The notes beneath the pieces were generated by a model that had not been told where the DNA came from, made no database searches, and worked only from the letters and a program-made list of their open reading frames with translations. A stretch of DNA of 64,000 nt from Kineothrix alysoides (GTDB taxonomy: Bacteria; Bacillota; Clostridia; Lachnospirales; Lachnospiraceae), in contig NZ_JPNB01000002.1 in the NCBI RefSeq assembly GCF_000732725.1, positions 186,001 through 250,000 on the forward strand, in the 5' to 3' direction. The position numbers were made by a program, and so were the translations under genes. Positions within the stretch are counted from its first letter, which is position 1. Every line of letters starts with the position of its first letter. Below are positions 38,261 to 48,100 of this stretch, piece after piece.

Positions 38261-38393
38261 GTTACTGTTCACTCCGTTCTCAGCAACACATGATTTCTGC
38301 ATTTAAATTCGCTCCGCGAAGCAGAAATCATCTCTTAAATCACGTTCTTACGTAGCTTAACAGCAAGTGTTAGGCTACTGTATGAACAGTAAC
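38261..38393 (-). repeat. Dispersed intergenic repeat, copy 2, bounded by 11-bp inverted ends
   Basis: GTTACTGTTCA (38261-38271) and its exact complement TGAACAGTAAC (38383-38393) bound a 133-bp segment. Its first 95 bases, read in reverse, match the copy at 19877-19970. It fills the gap between the DUF4832-type gene and the GT2-LRR gene and has no reading frame of its own. The inverted ends are the same sequence as the arms of the 31-bp palindromes, so this looks like a small non-autonomous (MITE-like) element. Confidence 0.8.
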
Positions 38394-39761
38394 CTAAAAA
38401 CCCACAGTAAAATTACCCAGCTTATAATTCCCCATATGATCCGGCGTCGAGAAAGTATTGGCTATTTGAATCACCCTATCCATCCGCGGGTCATAAATTC
38501 CCATACATAAAATATAGCTGCTCCGGTTAAACTGCTCCGGAGGAATCAACGCTTCCAGGCTCACAAGCTCTTGCGGCATCCACATGCGAGTGTCCGTATC
38601 TACCTCGTATTCGTATATCCCGGAAAACGAAGCGTCACGAATCACGAACTTCACTTCGTATTTATGATAGCAGGGAGCGAAGCCCCGATTGACTATCTTA
38701 ACCGCAGTCTTAAGCCTTCCGCTTTTATCCGGAACAAGGGACAGGGACGCTTCTTCCAGAGAAAACCGGTATCCCAAATGTGCTTCTATGTATTCGAAGG
38801 CCGTTTTCTCCCTCCACGGAGCCTCACTTACCCCTGACTTAGAAGACTTCCATTTATTCAGTACCTTTTCATCATAATCACTGTGAAGGTAAGAAATCCT
38901 CATTTTCCTAAGCCCCTCCAGCGCCGGTCCCACATCGTTGCCCGGACCTTCGTTAATGACCTCGCCTCCATTGGAGACATACCGGCACAGCTGGTTCTGG
39001 AATTCCAGTTCATCTTTTCGTACCCACTTTTCGCTGTAGGACTTGGAATCTTTCATTCCCACATTTCCATAGGTTCCAAAATCTGTGTCCGAAGCCATGA
39101 TGCCGTCGTTAAATAAGGAAAACCGCGCCTTCTGAATATCAGTGAACGCGTTAACCCATTCTAACGGCTGGTAGGTCTTGAAAAGAGTCCGCCAAAAGTT
39201 GGGACATCTCAGCGCTATCTGAGTGCTTTCCCCCGAACATTCATATAACTGTCTGGCCAGCCTGGCAATGTGACGTTCGCTTAAGTAACGGGAATTGTGC
39301 ATCTCTCCCCAGCTTCCGATAAAGAGACCTTGAAGAATGTAAATATGCTTCGTATATTCCTTCAGCAGCGGAGCAAGCTGGCTCATATGGTTCATGATAA
39401 CAGAAATGTCCTTCGGCTCGCTCAATATCCCCTTGCCCTCCCAATCGTATAGGAAGCGCACCACCATTTGCTTTTCCAGCTTCGCAAAACGTTCAAAAAT
39501 CATGCGCACTACTTCTAAAGCTTCCCCCGTCAGCTTAGTCTCATTAAAGTGCAGAAGGTTGATCTCCACAAGGCAAAGCTGCCTCGAAGGCTCCACTCGC
39601 ACCTCTTCGATAGGAATTCCCTCTACAGCCTCTATTTTGCTGTCAGCAAAAAAACGGTAGATGGAATAAAATCCACAGTATGGATTGTGCAAAGCCTCCG
39701 CCTTCTCCGTTCGGGGAAGCGGAATCCATTTCAATTTCGTAACCTTATCCTTGTATTCCAT
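38394..39761 (-). CDS. DUF4874/DUF4832-type protein of the polysaccharide locus
   Basis: The 455-residue protein begins with 'NPYCGFYSIYRFF', the start pattern of DUF4874, goes through a TIM-barrel-like region ('VVRFLYDWEGKG', 'YILQGLFIGSWGEMHNSRYLS') and ends in a beta-rich DUF4832-like part. Families of this kind occur in carbohydrate loci and look like glycoside hydrolases without proven activity. The conserved acidic residue in 'GSWGEMH' is a candidate catalytic position. There is no clear signal peptide. It is followed downstream by the dispersed repeat. Confidence 0.65.
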   Translation of the reverse strand: MEYKDKVTKLKWIPLPRTEKAEALHNPYCGFYSIYRFFADSKIEAVEGIPIEEVRVEPSRQLCLVEINLLHFNETKLTGEALEVVRMIFERFAKLEKQMVVRFLYDWEGKGILSEPKDISVIMNHMSQLAPLLKEYTKHIYILQGLFIGSWGEMHNSRYLSERHIARLARQLYECSGESTQIALRCPNFWRTLFKTYQPLEWVNAFTDIQKARFSLFNDGIMASDTDFGTYGNVGMKDSKSYSEKWVRKDELEFQNQLCRYVSNGGEVINEGPGNDVGPALEGLRKMRISYLHSDYDEKVLNKWKSSKSGVSEAPWREKTAFEYIEAHLGYRFSLEEASLSLVPDKSGRLKTAVKIVNRGFAPCYHKYEVKFVIRDASFSGIYEYEVDTDTRMWMPQELVSLEALIPPEQFNRSSYILCMGIYDPRMDRVIQIANTFSTPDHMGNYKLGNFTVGF

Positions 39762-39801
39762 AAGAAAATTCCCTTCTGCATCATCTTACTTCTACATCTT
39801 C

Positions 39802-40545
39802 TTACTTCTGTAATCCTCTTCTTACTCGAATGAAAACCGTCCAAATGCTAAGAGGCATAATCATCATATAGGTCAACTGTTTCATAAGGCCGGTATGCAT
39901 GCTCACTCCTGCCGTCCTTTCGTGCATGACGGCGGCAGTCTCCTCCACCCGGTAGCCCAAAAGAAGCATCTGTATTATCATATTGGCATCCGGATAAAAA
40001 TAATCAAAGTTACCGTAAATAGAATAATAAGTGAATGCCTTTCTATTCAGTCCCTGTAAACCGGACGTCGGGTCCGTAATCTTCTTGCCCGTCATCCTCT
40101 TGATCAGCCATGAAAACATATTGATGGACATCCTCTTTATTCCGGAAATATGAAAGGATTCACTTCCCTCCACAAACCGCGAGCCTATGACGATGTCCGG
40201 CAGGCTCCCGCCGCCGTCAGGCGTCGTCAGGCATTGATAGATATGGGCAATATTGGAAATATTGTGCTGCCCATCAGCATCCAGCTGTATGACATACTCA
40301 TAGCCCCGGCGCACTGCATATTTATACCCTACTTGAAGCGCAGAGCCGTATCCCAAATTAAACACATGGGTAACCAGAGATACGTGGTACGACTTTGCAA
40401 TATTCCCCGTCATATCCCTGGATGCGTCATTGATTACAAGAATATCGGCGAAGCTGCGTATTTCCGGCTTACAAAGCTGATCGAACAAAGCCGTCATATT
40501 CGCTTCCTCGTTAAATGCGGGAACAATGATCAATACGTTATTCAT
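39802..40545 (-). CDS. Polyprenyl-phosphate glycosyltransferase (DPM1-like GT2)
   Basis: The 247-residue protein has 'VLIIVPAFNEEANMTALFDQL', 'DILVINDASRDMTG', the metal-binding 'VIQLDADGQHN' and 'DPTSGLQGLNRKAF', typical of dolichyl/undecaprenyl-phosphate sugar synthases. The ATG at 40545 follows AGGAGG; the in-frame codons up to 40695 overlap the upstream GT4 gene and are not used. A DUF2304 protein, the usual small membrane partner of such enzymes, is encoded two genes upstream. Confidence 0.9.
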   Translation of the reverse strand: MNNVLIIVPAFNEEANMTALFDQLCKPEIRSFADILVINDASRDMTGNIAKSYHVSLVTHVFNLGYGSALQVGYKYAVRRGYEYVIQLDADGQHNISNIAHIYQCLTTPDGGGSLPDIVIGSRFVEGSESFHISGIKRMSINMFSWLIKRMTGKKITDPTSGLQGLNRKAFTYYSIYGNFDYFYPDANMIIQMLLLGYRVEETAAVMHERTAGVSMHTGLMKQLTYMMIMPLSIWTVFIRVRRGLQK

Positions 40546-40576
40546 AAAGCAATCCCTCCTTCGTAACAGTTTGGCC

Positions 40577-41809
40577 TTACGGCAAAACCGCGCATTTCTC
40601 CTCAAGCATCGAAAGCAGTTCTTCCAAGTCCTCGGGAAATTCCAGCTTTTTCTCAAGTACATGCTTCTCATAGCTTCTTCTAAGCTCCGGATCATCGATT
40701 ACTGTTTTCAGTCCCTCCGCCAGATTATCCGCCTCCAAAGTCAGAAGCATACCGTCGTAGCCATGCTCGATCTGCTCCCGGTTGCCGGTACAGTCCGACG
40801 CAACAATGGCCTTTCCAAGAATCTGTGCTTCCTCTATAGCAATGCTTTTCCCCTCATAGCGGGTAGCATGGACGTAAATATCTGCCTGTTTTATATAAGG
40901 ATAGGGGTTTTCCTTCACCCCAAGGAGAAAAAAATCATCCTCCAGCCCGAACTTTCGAATCAACTGCTCCAAGGGCTTTCGCTCCATGCCCTCTCCGATT
41001 ACATACCAGCGCGCGTCATAGCCCTGCGCTCGCAGCTTGGCTAACGCTTCCACCGCGATATCATAGCCCTTCTGGTAATGGAGCCGTCCTACGGTAACAA
41101 GGCGCACTCCCTGAAAGTCATCTGTAAAACCTGTATTCTCCTGAGCTTTTTTCCTAATTCCCCGGATATCCAAAAGGTTGCGAAACAGCCGAATCTTATT
41201 CCGGTACTGTGGATAGACCTTGCAGAACTTTTCTCCTACCTCTTTGGATACGACGAAAATTTTCTCCGCTTCCTTATAGCAATCCTTATCCATATCTAAA
41301 GTATAACCAGCCTTTTCATAATCAATGTGGATAAAGGCGGCTTTATGTTTCGCATTTACCTTGTCCGCAAGGCAATAGGCCGATGCTCCCTCTATGTAAG
41401 CCACCGCTAAATCATAGTCACCCGCTATCGCAGAGCGCCCATCAGCTAACAGCCTCCAAAAGAGCTTGTCATATTGCAGCTTCCTTCCCGTCTTTTTCTG
41501 CATGCGAATATTGCGCCACATGTAAGGAAGCAAGCGAAAACCGGTCAGCTTATAGAAGAACGAACGGAACACCTCTATACTAATGTACACATGACCTTTA
41601 AAAGAGAGAACCGAACCATTCCCTGTATGCTTATTCAAAATGTGAACACCCACAGGCACCTTGTCGAACAACTCTCCGTAAGGAATGACCGCGTAGAGGA
41701 AAAGCTCATATTCCTTCATAGAATCAAGCTTATTAAGAAGCTCGATCAAAGCAGTCTCTGCCCCGGCCCGTCCCATTGTGTTGATAATAAACAATATACG
41801 TTTTCTCAT
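40577..41809 (-). CDS. Family 4 glycosyltransferase
   Basis: The 410-residue GT-B enzyme has an N-terminal 'FIINTMGRAGAETALIELLNKL' acceptor domain and the C-terminal donor motif 'DIYVHATRYEGKSIAIEEAQILGKAIVASD' with the E-x7-E pair, plus 'LVTVGRLHYQKGYDIAVEALAKL' at the start of domain two. Its ATG overlaps the stop of the DUF2304 gene by four bases (ATGA), so the two are translationally coupled. Sugar specificity is unknown. Confidence 0.92.
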   Translation of the reverse strand: MRKRILFIINTMGRAGAETALIELLNKLDSMKEYELFLYAVIPYGELFDKVPVGVHILNKHTGNGSVLSFKGHVYISIEVFRSFFYKLTGFRLLPYMWRNIRMQKKTGRKLQYDKLFWRLLADGRSAIAGDYDLAVAYIEGASAYCLADKVNAKHKAAFIHIDYEKAGYTLDMDKDCYKEAEKIFVVSKEVGEKFCKVYPQYRNKIRLFRNLLDIRGIRKKAQENTGFTDDFQGVRLVTVGRLHYQKGYDIAVEALAKLRAQGYDARWYVIGEGMERKPLEQLIRKFGLEDDFFLLGVKENPYPYIKQADIYVHATRYEGKSIAIEEAQILGKAIVASDCTGNREQIEHGYDGMLLTLEADNLAEGLKTVIDDPELRRSYEKHVLEKKLEFPEDLEELLSMLEEKCAVLP

Positions 41810-42288
41810 TCTGTCTGCTCCGTGCCGGAATTCGTCGGTTCTTCAGAATTCATCGGCTCTACAGAACTCTTTTGTTCCCCAATGTCCACATCGGCCCTGG
41901 CGGTTCCGTGCAGATGTACCAAATCCACGTCCCTTTCTATCAGCACCTTCAAATGACTGTTCTCCTCATTCAGCAGAGAAACCTGCATCGCCAGCTCCTG
42001 CACTCTGGAGGACAGCTCCGCGATAGAATTATAGCAGTTGAATATCCCATAAGCCGCCAGAACGACAGCCAGTGCAAATATAATAGAAGGCGGATATTCC
42101 ACCGCAAACAAATCGGAAATAAAATAAACCAGCCGGGGAATCAGCCCGAATAAAATGATGATAACTCCCCCGCTAATCCAGAACAAACTCTGCTTCTCCG
42201 TCATCTTACGGACGATACTGGCCCTGCGTGCCATATAAATCAGAACAATACCCGTAAAACATACAAAAATTCGAAGTGTAATAGACAT
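41806..42288 (-). CDS. DUF2304 small membrane protein
   Basis: The 160-residue protein has three membrane helices and the charged link 'RRASIVRKMTEKQSLFWISGG' typical of DUF2304, then a coiled-coil segment ('ISELSSRVQELAMQVSLLNEENSHL'-like, starting near residue 90) and a low-complexity Glu/Ser/Thr tail. These proteins usually partner with a DPM1-like transferase, here the GT2 at 39802. The ATG at 42288 has AAGGAGGG upstream; earlier in-frame codons overlap pelG. Confidence 0.85.
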   Translation of the reverse strand: MSITLRIFVCFTGIVLIYMARRASIVRKMTEKQSLFWISGGVIIILFGLIPRLVYFISDLFAVEYPPSIIFALAVVLAAYGIFNCYNSIAELSSRVQELAMQVSLLNEENSHLKVLIERDVDLVHLHGTARADVDIGEQKSSVEPMNSEEPTNSGTEQTE

Positions 42289-42302
42289 ATGTGCCCTCCT
42301 TG

Positions 42303-43778
42303 TCATTGTGCCTTTGTTTTTTTCAAATCCGTTTTTCCTCTATATATATTATAAACATCTTCTTCCGGCATATCCGAAGCCACCTGCTTCAATACCGTTC
42401 CCCTGCAGAAAATGTGATTATCCAAGTTTTTCTCCACGTAACGAAGTCTTAAATAAGAAAAAGTAAACGCCGCAAATGCTGCTGCCGTAAATCCCGCACC
42501 ATACCAGATGGCCGGCAGTCCGGCGGAAAATATGGAGCCTATAAGCGCCACTCCCGCAAATATAACACCGTTCAGCATCGCTCCGGTCAGATCATCGAAG
42601 TAATACAAAAATAAAAGCTCCGAATACATCAAAAAGGAAATAAAATATCCCACTGCAAGCTGGGGATATATTTCCATGACCATTCCCGAGAATCCCATAA
42701 AGGGGAGTACCACAATCGCAACCAAATAGATAATAACTGACACGATGAACTGAATATGCACAAGGGAAAGAAGCTGCGAGGAAAGCCCCCGGAACATCCG
42801 CTTTTTCGCCTTCTGAATGCTGTCCAGCTTGCCGCCTATAACGGCCTCCGTATAATCCTTATATCTTTCATGAAAGTGCATCTCCACTCTTGAGATGAAC
42901 AGCACGCTGGCAGAAATATTAGTGAACATAGCAAGACAGGATGCCATGTCATAGGGTTGGTTGCTGACATAGGTATTACGGACAACCATATGCCACGGTT
43001 GAGCCCAGAATACGAAATTATGAATAAACAGCCCAAGCGTATACAGGAAATTAGAAGCAATCAGCTTCCAGTATATTCTGTAATAACGAAGCACTGCTTT
43101 ATAGTTTCGGCTGTTAGCAGGAAAATATTGCAGCACATTGGCAAGCTCCAGGGATGCAATCAGCAAAAAGCCTATGGTCAGCGAAAGCAGCATGCTATAC
43201 GTAATAGAAAATCCCCATCCGAAACGAAAAATAACGGACAGAACAAAGCTAACACCCATACCGCATATAAAATATAAGGATATTTTCTTATACTGCTTTA
43301 AAATCGAGTTATACACCATCGTCGAAAAGGTCAGCGAAAGTCCCAAAAATCCCATATAAGTAGTAAACACATAGTATACAGGCACACCGCCCACTATGGT
43401 TTCATAAATATAGAAGGGAATCGCCACCATAGAAGAAAAGGTCAGGTTTGTGATTGTTCCCACATAAATGCAGGGTCTGATGTCCTCATACCGCTGCTCA
43501 TAGATCCTATCCGTCTGGAACTTCGACAGCACCGAGTTAAAAGGGGCAGAGGTCAAAAGGGAAAAGATAAATATGTAGAGAATACTGCTGGAAAATGTCT
43601 CCCTTTCCAGATACCCTACCGTATCGAAGCCCAGAACCTTATACATTGCGAACAAACAGCCGATGACCACCAGCATAGGTGCAATCGTATATACGAAGCT
43701 AAAGCCTATCCCATAAAGTGCAGCTGTTACCGACCGCTTATCGAATATTTTATTTAACTGAATGCCAAGACCAGCCAT
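42303..43778 (-). CDS. pelG: PelG-like Pel polysaccharide transporter
   Basis: The 491-residue protein has about 12 membrane helices and the PelG start 'MAGLGIQLNKIFDKRSVTAALYGIGFSFVYTIAPMLVVIG', followed by 'TSAPFNSVLSKFQTDRIYEQRYEDI'. PelG is an MOP-superfamily protein that, with PelD and PelE, forms the inner-membrane synthase/export complex for Pel. It follows pelF by 23 bases. Confidence 0.92.
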   Translation of the reverse strand: MAGLGIQLNKIFDKRSVTAALYGIGFSFVYTIAPMLVVIGCLFAMYKVLGFDTVGYLERETFSSSILYIFIFSLLTSAPFNSVLSKFQTDRIYEQRYEDIRPCIYVGTITNLTFSSMVAIPFYIYETIVGGVPVYYVFTTYMGFLGLSLTFSTMVYNSILKQYKKISLYFICGMGVSFVLSVIFRFGWGFSITYSMLLSLTIGFLLIASLELANVLQYFPANSRNYKAVLRYYRIYWKLIASNFLYTLGLFIHNFVFWAQPWHMVVRNTYVSNQPYDMASCLAMFTNISASVLFISRVEMHFHERYKDYTEAVIGGKLDSIQKAKKRMFRGLSSQLLSLVHIQFIVSVIIYLVAIVVLPFMGFSGMVMEIYPQLAVGYFISFLMYSELLFLYYFDDLTGAMLNGVIFAGVALIGSIFSAGLPAIWYGAGFTAAAFAAFTFSYLRLRYVEKNLDNHIFCRGTVLKQVASDMPEEDVYNIYRGKTDLKKTKAQ

Positions 43779-43801
43779 ACGCTACGTTTTCCTTTCTGCC
43801 A

Positions 43802-45286
43802 TTATCTTTCTCTTTTTCCCGAAGGGCTCTCTGCAATCGACGGGGGGACGAATATCTCCTCCGTATATTCCACCGAACCAAGCGTTCGATATATCTTACG
43901 GTAAGCTTCCTCCATATAGACGCTTTTATATTTGCGCATCAGGCGTTTATAACCATTCTCGCCCATCCGGTGGGCCATATCAGGATGCCATGCCAGCCTT
44001 AAAATTGCACGAGTGATTTCGGAAATATTCATAACAGGTACCACAATACCTGCCTCTCCGAAGGAATCATCTTCCCCGTAAACCAAGCCGTAGCAGTTGC
44101 CTACGTTAGTGGCGATGCAAGGCTTCTTCGCCGCAAAGCCCTCCAGAATCGTAAGCGGCTGTCCCTCGCTGATGCTGGTAAGAATCGTCATATCCATCCG
44201 CCCTATATAATCCGTCGTCTGAATGCTTCCTGTAAATTCGATATTTTCCGCCTGCAAAGCCTTTACAAGATCTTTGCAGTCCTGTGCATATTCCGGATTC
44301 TCATCGTCCGGTCCCATAATCCAAAGCTTTAGCAGCGGTTCCTTTTCATGTGCGTAATAGAATGCGTTAATCATCGTCTTTACATCCTTAATCGGTGTCA
44401 CACGAAGAATTGCACCGACATTGATATAAGGGTCCTCCGGGTCCTTCCCGGGAACTGCCGAAAACCGCTCCGCATCGATGCCGTTGGGCGTCACGATAGC
44501 CTTTCCTGCAGGGCATCCCAGCTCTATCTGCAAGGTGCGCGCATGCTCAAAAAGCGAAGTCACCAAATCCGCATAGTAATACGCGCATTGAGACATTTTA
44601 CGAAACTGCTCGATCCAAATCGTCTTATAAACTCCCTGCACCCATTTTGCCTTAATAATTTCCTCTTCCCTCTCCCTTGTGTAAATACCGTGCTCGCTGA
44701 CGAGCAGCTTGGAATCGGGATACATGGACAATGCCTTGCTGCCGATGATTCCCGCATAGCCTGTCGCCACGCAATGGTAAATATCAGCCTTGGGCGGTTT
44801 ACACTTTAACGCGAAAAAAAGCGGCAGGTAAATAGAGCGCAATGTCCATAAAAAGTCAGAAAAGGTTATATCCGAAAATTTCATGGAATAATATTCCTTC
44901 GCAATCTCTAAAAATTCCGGGCTCATCAATATACGGTCAATGGAAATGTTCTTTCTGTTAAACATAGAAAACACTCTTATCCAGTCCACATCCTCGCCGA
45001 TGACCAGGCCGCGCAGGGCCTCAGTCTCCTCACTGCTTAGATGGAACCGCTTCTTCCCCGCCTTACTGTGTCCCACCCAGTCCACATCCTGAAGATACAC
45101 CTCGTGGATTTCCGTCAGATTATCCGGAAGCTGGTAGGCAAATTTCCCGCTTACACTGCGGTCTGCAACAATTGTAATCAATTTAAATTCTATATTCGGA
45201 AATAACCGAATGATGCTATGTATCCAACTGGATACACCGCCGACAACATAAGGATAACAGCCCTCTGCTATCATGCACACAATCAT
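43802..45286 (-). CDS. pelF: PelF-like Pel polymerase (GT4)
   Basis: The 494-residue enzyme begins 'MIVCMIAEGCYPYVVGGVSSWIHSIIRLFP', the PelF signature, and contains 'GVHASGY'-region equivalents 'CVATGYAGIIGSKALSM', 'VTPNGIDAERF', 'VGAILRVTPIKDVKTMINAF' and 'TSISEGQPLTILEGFAAKKPCIATN'. In Pseudomonas PelF is a cytosolic UDP-sugar-dependent transferase that makes the GalNAc/GlcNAc polymer. The ATG at 45286 has AGGAGG seven bases upstream. Confidence 0.94.
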   Translation of the reverse strand: MIVCMIAEGCYPYVVGGVSSWIHSIIRLFPNIEFKLITIVADRSVSGKFAYQLPDNLTEIHEVYLQDVDWVGHSKAGKKRFHLSSEETEALRGLVIGEDVDWIRVFSMFNRKNISIDRILMSPEFLEIAKEYYSMKFSDITFSDFLWTLRSIYLPLFFALKCKPPKADIYHCVATGYAGIIGSKALSMYPDSKLLVSEHGIYTREREEEIIKAKWVQGVYKTIWIEQFRKMSQCAYYYADLVTSLFEHARTLQIELGCPAGKAIVTPNGIDAERFSAVPGKDPEDPYINVGAILRVTPIKDVKTMINAFYYAHEKEPLLKLWIMGPDDENPEYAQDCKDLVKALQAENIEFTGSIQTTDYIGRMDMTILTSISEGQPLTILEGFAAKKPCIATNVGNCYGLVYGEDDSFGEAGIVVPVMNISEITRAILRLAWHPDMAHRMGENGYKRLMRKYKSVYMEEAYRKIYRTLGSVEYTEEIFVPPSIAESPSGKRER

Positions 45287-45306
45287 ATCCAATCCTCCTG
45301 CCAGTC

Positions 45307-47133
45307 TTACTGCGGGTTACTGGGAACTGTCTTGTTATTTTTCGGCTTTTCCAAGACATTTTCCTCCGTCAGATAAATCCTTACCTCCGGTGCCAGGGCC
45401 CTGATCAGCCAGGCCGTATCGGAAAGCTTCTCCACATCAGCATTCTCTGCGGATTCCACGCTGTTATTATAGGTACAAAGCACAAAATAAGCCTCTTCTT
45501 CGAAATTCTTCATCCGAACCGTTATGCCCTTTTCTTCCCTTTCATAAATATAATCCAGCGCCATAAAACGTCTGATACGCTTTTCCATTTCATATACGGA
45601 CACCATGTCCAGCTTGGAAAAATCTTTGAAATACGTATCTCCCTTAGACCATTCCAGGCTTAGATTGTTCCATTCGTCCTCATCGCTTTCGGGGTAAAAT
45701 ACCCGTCCGATATCTACTTCCATATTGCACATTCCGAGGGCATTTTCCACACAGATCATACGCAGATCGTCCATCGTTTCATGCTGGTAGCCGTCCTGAT
45801 TGAATTTTACGGAGAGGACTCCGTCATCCAAAAAGTCTATCAGGGAATCCCCCTCTTCGTATCCCGACATAATCAGCCTTATATCTCTCAAGTGTTCATA
45901 GTCCGCATTCCCGGCTATCTCCTCGGGCTTAAAGTCCGCCGCGTACAAAGCCGTAAGGCCGTATTCCGGTAAGTTTTCCTCCAGGAACTGCTCATTATCT
46001 TCTTGTACTTTGGCAAGGCCCGTATCCGATACATGGTCAAAGGATAGGCCCATGTCTCCCGGAAGCTTACTTATTTCCCTCAGGTAAAAGCTAAGGTAAT
46101 CTGCACGGTCCTTGTCCTGCGCAGCATAATCCAGTTTCGGGGAGGCAAAAAAGCTATAGGAGCTGCCATAATTTTTCAATATCTGGACGATGCCTGACCA
46201 AAGCAGATCTCTGGCTACTGCCTCTGAACTGCGGCTGTACAGCTTCTGCATCGTCTCATCGTTCTCTCCGGAAAAATACGGATAATTCAGCACAGAAATC
46301 GTCTGCGCATTGACAATAGGATAGAGAAAGACGTCTCCCTCCTGTGCCATAAAGCCGGTAAGGATGCCTAGCAAGGGCACTCCGTTAAAAACATCGCTAT
46401 TCACTGCGAAGACGAAAGACTTTTCAGTCGTAGTCTTCCAAAGAAGAGGCGGCAGCTCTTTATCTTCAATTCCAAGCTCCTTCTGATTGTCCAGGATACC
46501 TACCGCATACACTTCATAGCCCGACGCCAGAGAATAATACGGCACATCGATTCGCGTATCGTCCTCCTCACCGAAGTAGTCGCCCTCCTTATACACCCTC
46601 TCCTTACTTAACATAAAATCAGAGAATATCTTGATTCCATCCGCTTCCATCTCCTCTTCCACTCCCGCTTTGATACCGAAAAAAGCGGCGAACTGCGGGT
46701 CTGCAACGATTGCACTGTAATCCGGAAGCTTTGTGAAAATCATAGTCTTTCCCAGATTCGCATAGGAGTAAAGAATGTCGCTGTCCTCTGCCGTCAGTTT
46801 ATAATCGCTAAATAACAGCAAATCATAAGTATCAATTTCCTCCTCCGGTACCCACGAGGTATAAAGCTGATAGGAGTACTTATTGTATATACACCACTCT
46901 TCAAGAAGCTTGGCCGCAGCAGTTTCCCCATCCGATGAAAGGATAGCCGCCCTTTTCTTCTGTTCCGCAGAAAAGACCTCCCTATCCTCATAACTTACCT
47001 CTGCCTTGTCCTCTGCCCTGATATTTTCTGACGCATCCGACAATACATGGGACGAAACACCGGCAAACATGAACATGAAAAAGACCATAAACAGCAATAT
47101 AAAAATTACAAAATAATTTCCTTTTGAAATCAT
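45307..47133 (-). CDS. DUF2194-type membrane-anchored protein in the pelA (deacetylase) position
   Basis: The 608-residue protein has one N-terminal membrane helix (about residues 7-27) and a large extracellular part: a flavodoxin-like half ('AILSSDGETAAAKLLEEWC', 'DTYDLLLFSDYKL') followed by a deacetylase/glycosidase-like region ('FVFAVNSDVFNGVPLLGILTGFMA', 'GLSFDHVSDTG'). Gram-positive pel loci carry a PelA limited to a deacetylase domain in this position; DUF2194 proteins are found there. The metal-binding Asp-His-His set of CE4-like deacetylases is not clearly visible, so activity is uncertain. Its start overlaps the pelE stop by four bases. Confidence 0.75.
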   Translation of the reverse strand: MISKGNYFVIFILLFMVFFMFMFAGVSSHVLSDASENIRAEDKAEVSYEDREVFSAEQKKRAAILSSDGETAAAKLLEEWCIYNKYSYQLYTSWVPEEEIDTYDLLLFSDYKLTAEDSDILYSYANLGKTMIFTKLPDYSAIVADPQFAAFFGIKAGVEEEMEADGIKIFSDFMLSKERVYKEGDYFGEEDDTRIDVPYYSLASGYEVYAVGILDNQKELGIEDKELPPLLWKTTTEKSFVFAVNSDVFNGVPLLGILTGFMAQEGDVFLYPIVNAQTISVLNYPYFSGENDETMQKLYSRSSEAVARDLLWSGIVQILKNYGSSYSFFASPKLDYAAQDKDRADYLSFYLREISKLPGDMGLSFDHVSDTGLAKVQEDNEQFLEENLPEYGLTALYAADFKPEEIAGNADYEHLRDIRLIMSGYEEGDSLIDFLDDGVLSVKFNQDGYQHETMDDLRMICVENALGMCNMEVDIGRVFYPESDEDEWNNLSLEWSKGDTYFKDFSKLDMVSVYEMEKRIRRFMALDYIYEREEKGITVRMKNFEEEAYFVLCTYNNSVESAENADVEKLSDTAWLIRALAPEVRIYLTEENVLEKPKNNKTVPSNPQ

Positions 47134-48059
47134 AAGCTTCTATCCTTCTGGTTACCGTACAGCCGAAACAGATTCAGAATCTCTTCATCTGCTGCCACAT
47201 CGCTCTCGCCAAACTCGTCCAGGCAATTAAAAAAAGCAGCTTGATTGCGCTGGTTATAATATAAATGCAGTCTCGCCTTAAAAGTATCCAGCATATTAGG
47301 TCTGTACTGTACGGCTCTGGATACCCATTTATCCGCCATATTATATTCCTTAATAGTAATAAACCAATCCGCCATCCAAAGATAATGAGTCGCACTCATA
47401 TACCATAGATTATGGGTAAAAAGATTCTCCGCGACATTATCCAGCGTGTAAATATAAGCCTCCTGCTCCATATTCGTCATGATTTTCATCTTCAGGACAT
47501 CATGGATATAATTGAAGGTAAGAAGGTTCATCTCTACGTCCTCAGGAAGCTTCTGGGTATGCTCGATCATATTCTGGGCAGTGGAACGAAACTCCGACAG
47601 CGCATCGAGAATGACCGAAGCCGCATAGTGGGAAGTCTCCGTATCCTTACTGTTCATGGCTACCGCAATGCTGGCCACTGTTCTCTTCGCATCGTTTCTA
47701 AGCGCATCAAGAATCAGGCGGCGAAGGCTGAGCGTATCCGAAACCGCCATGGCATCCTGAATCGGCACATAATTCATCTCTGTCTCTATATCCGGCGGCA
47801 GAATAAGCTTCTCCCGTTCCTGACTGAAGCTTACATCGCTCATATCCACGTTCTTCCTACGGTTCAGAAATCCAATAAAACGGCTAAGCAGCAAATACAG
47901 CAGCCCGAAAAAAGGAACGATAAAAATGAACCACGCAATCAAAAAACCTGTGCCGCGCCTACCCTTTTTCTGGAAGCAGGCCCAGACGAATATGCCAAAT
48001 GCCACGAGTACATTCCCTATGCAAATTGCCATAACCGGCCAAAGTCCTGTCGTATCCAT
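47130..48059 (-). CDS. pelE: PelE-like protein (membrane helices plus TPR-like repeats)
   Basis: The 309-residue protein has two N-terminal membrane helices ('VMAICIGNVLVAFGIFVWACF', 'GFLIAWFIFIVPFFGLLYLLL') and then an all-helical TPR-like domain ('LRRLILDALRNDAKRTVASIAVAMNSKDTETSHYAAS' to the end). This is the PelE plan; PelE binds PelD in the Pel synthase complex. Sequence similarity in this family is low, so the call leans on architecture and its place between pelD and the pelA-position gene. Confidence 0.8.
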   Translation of the reverse strand: MDTTGLWPVMAICIGNVLVAFGIFVWACFQKKGRRGTGFLIAWFIFIVPFFGLLYLLLSRFIGFLNRRKNVDMSDVSFSQEREKLILPPDIETEMNYVPIQDAMAVSDTLSLRRLILDALRNDAKRTVASIAVAMNSKDTETSHYAASVILDALSEFRSTAQNMIEHTQKLPEDVEMNLLTFNYIHDVLKMKIMTNMEQEAYIYTLDNVAENLFTHNLWYMSATHYLWMADWFITIKEYNMADKWVSRAVQYRPNMLDTFKARLHLYYNQRNQAAFFNCLDEFGESDVAADEEILNLFRLYGNQKDRSL

Positions 48060-48100
48060 ATAAAAGCAACCATTTCCTTCCCCTATTTTATAGTTCTATT

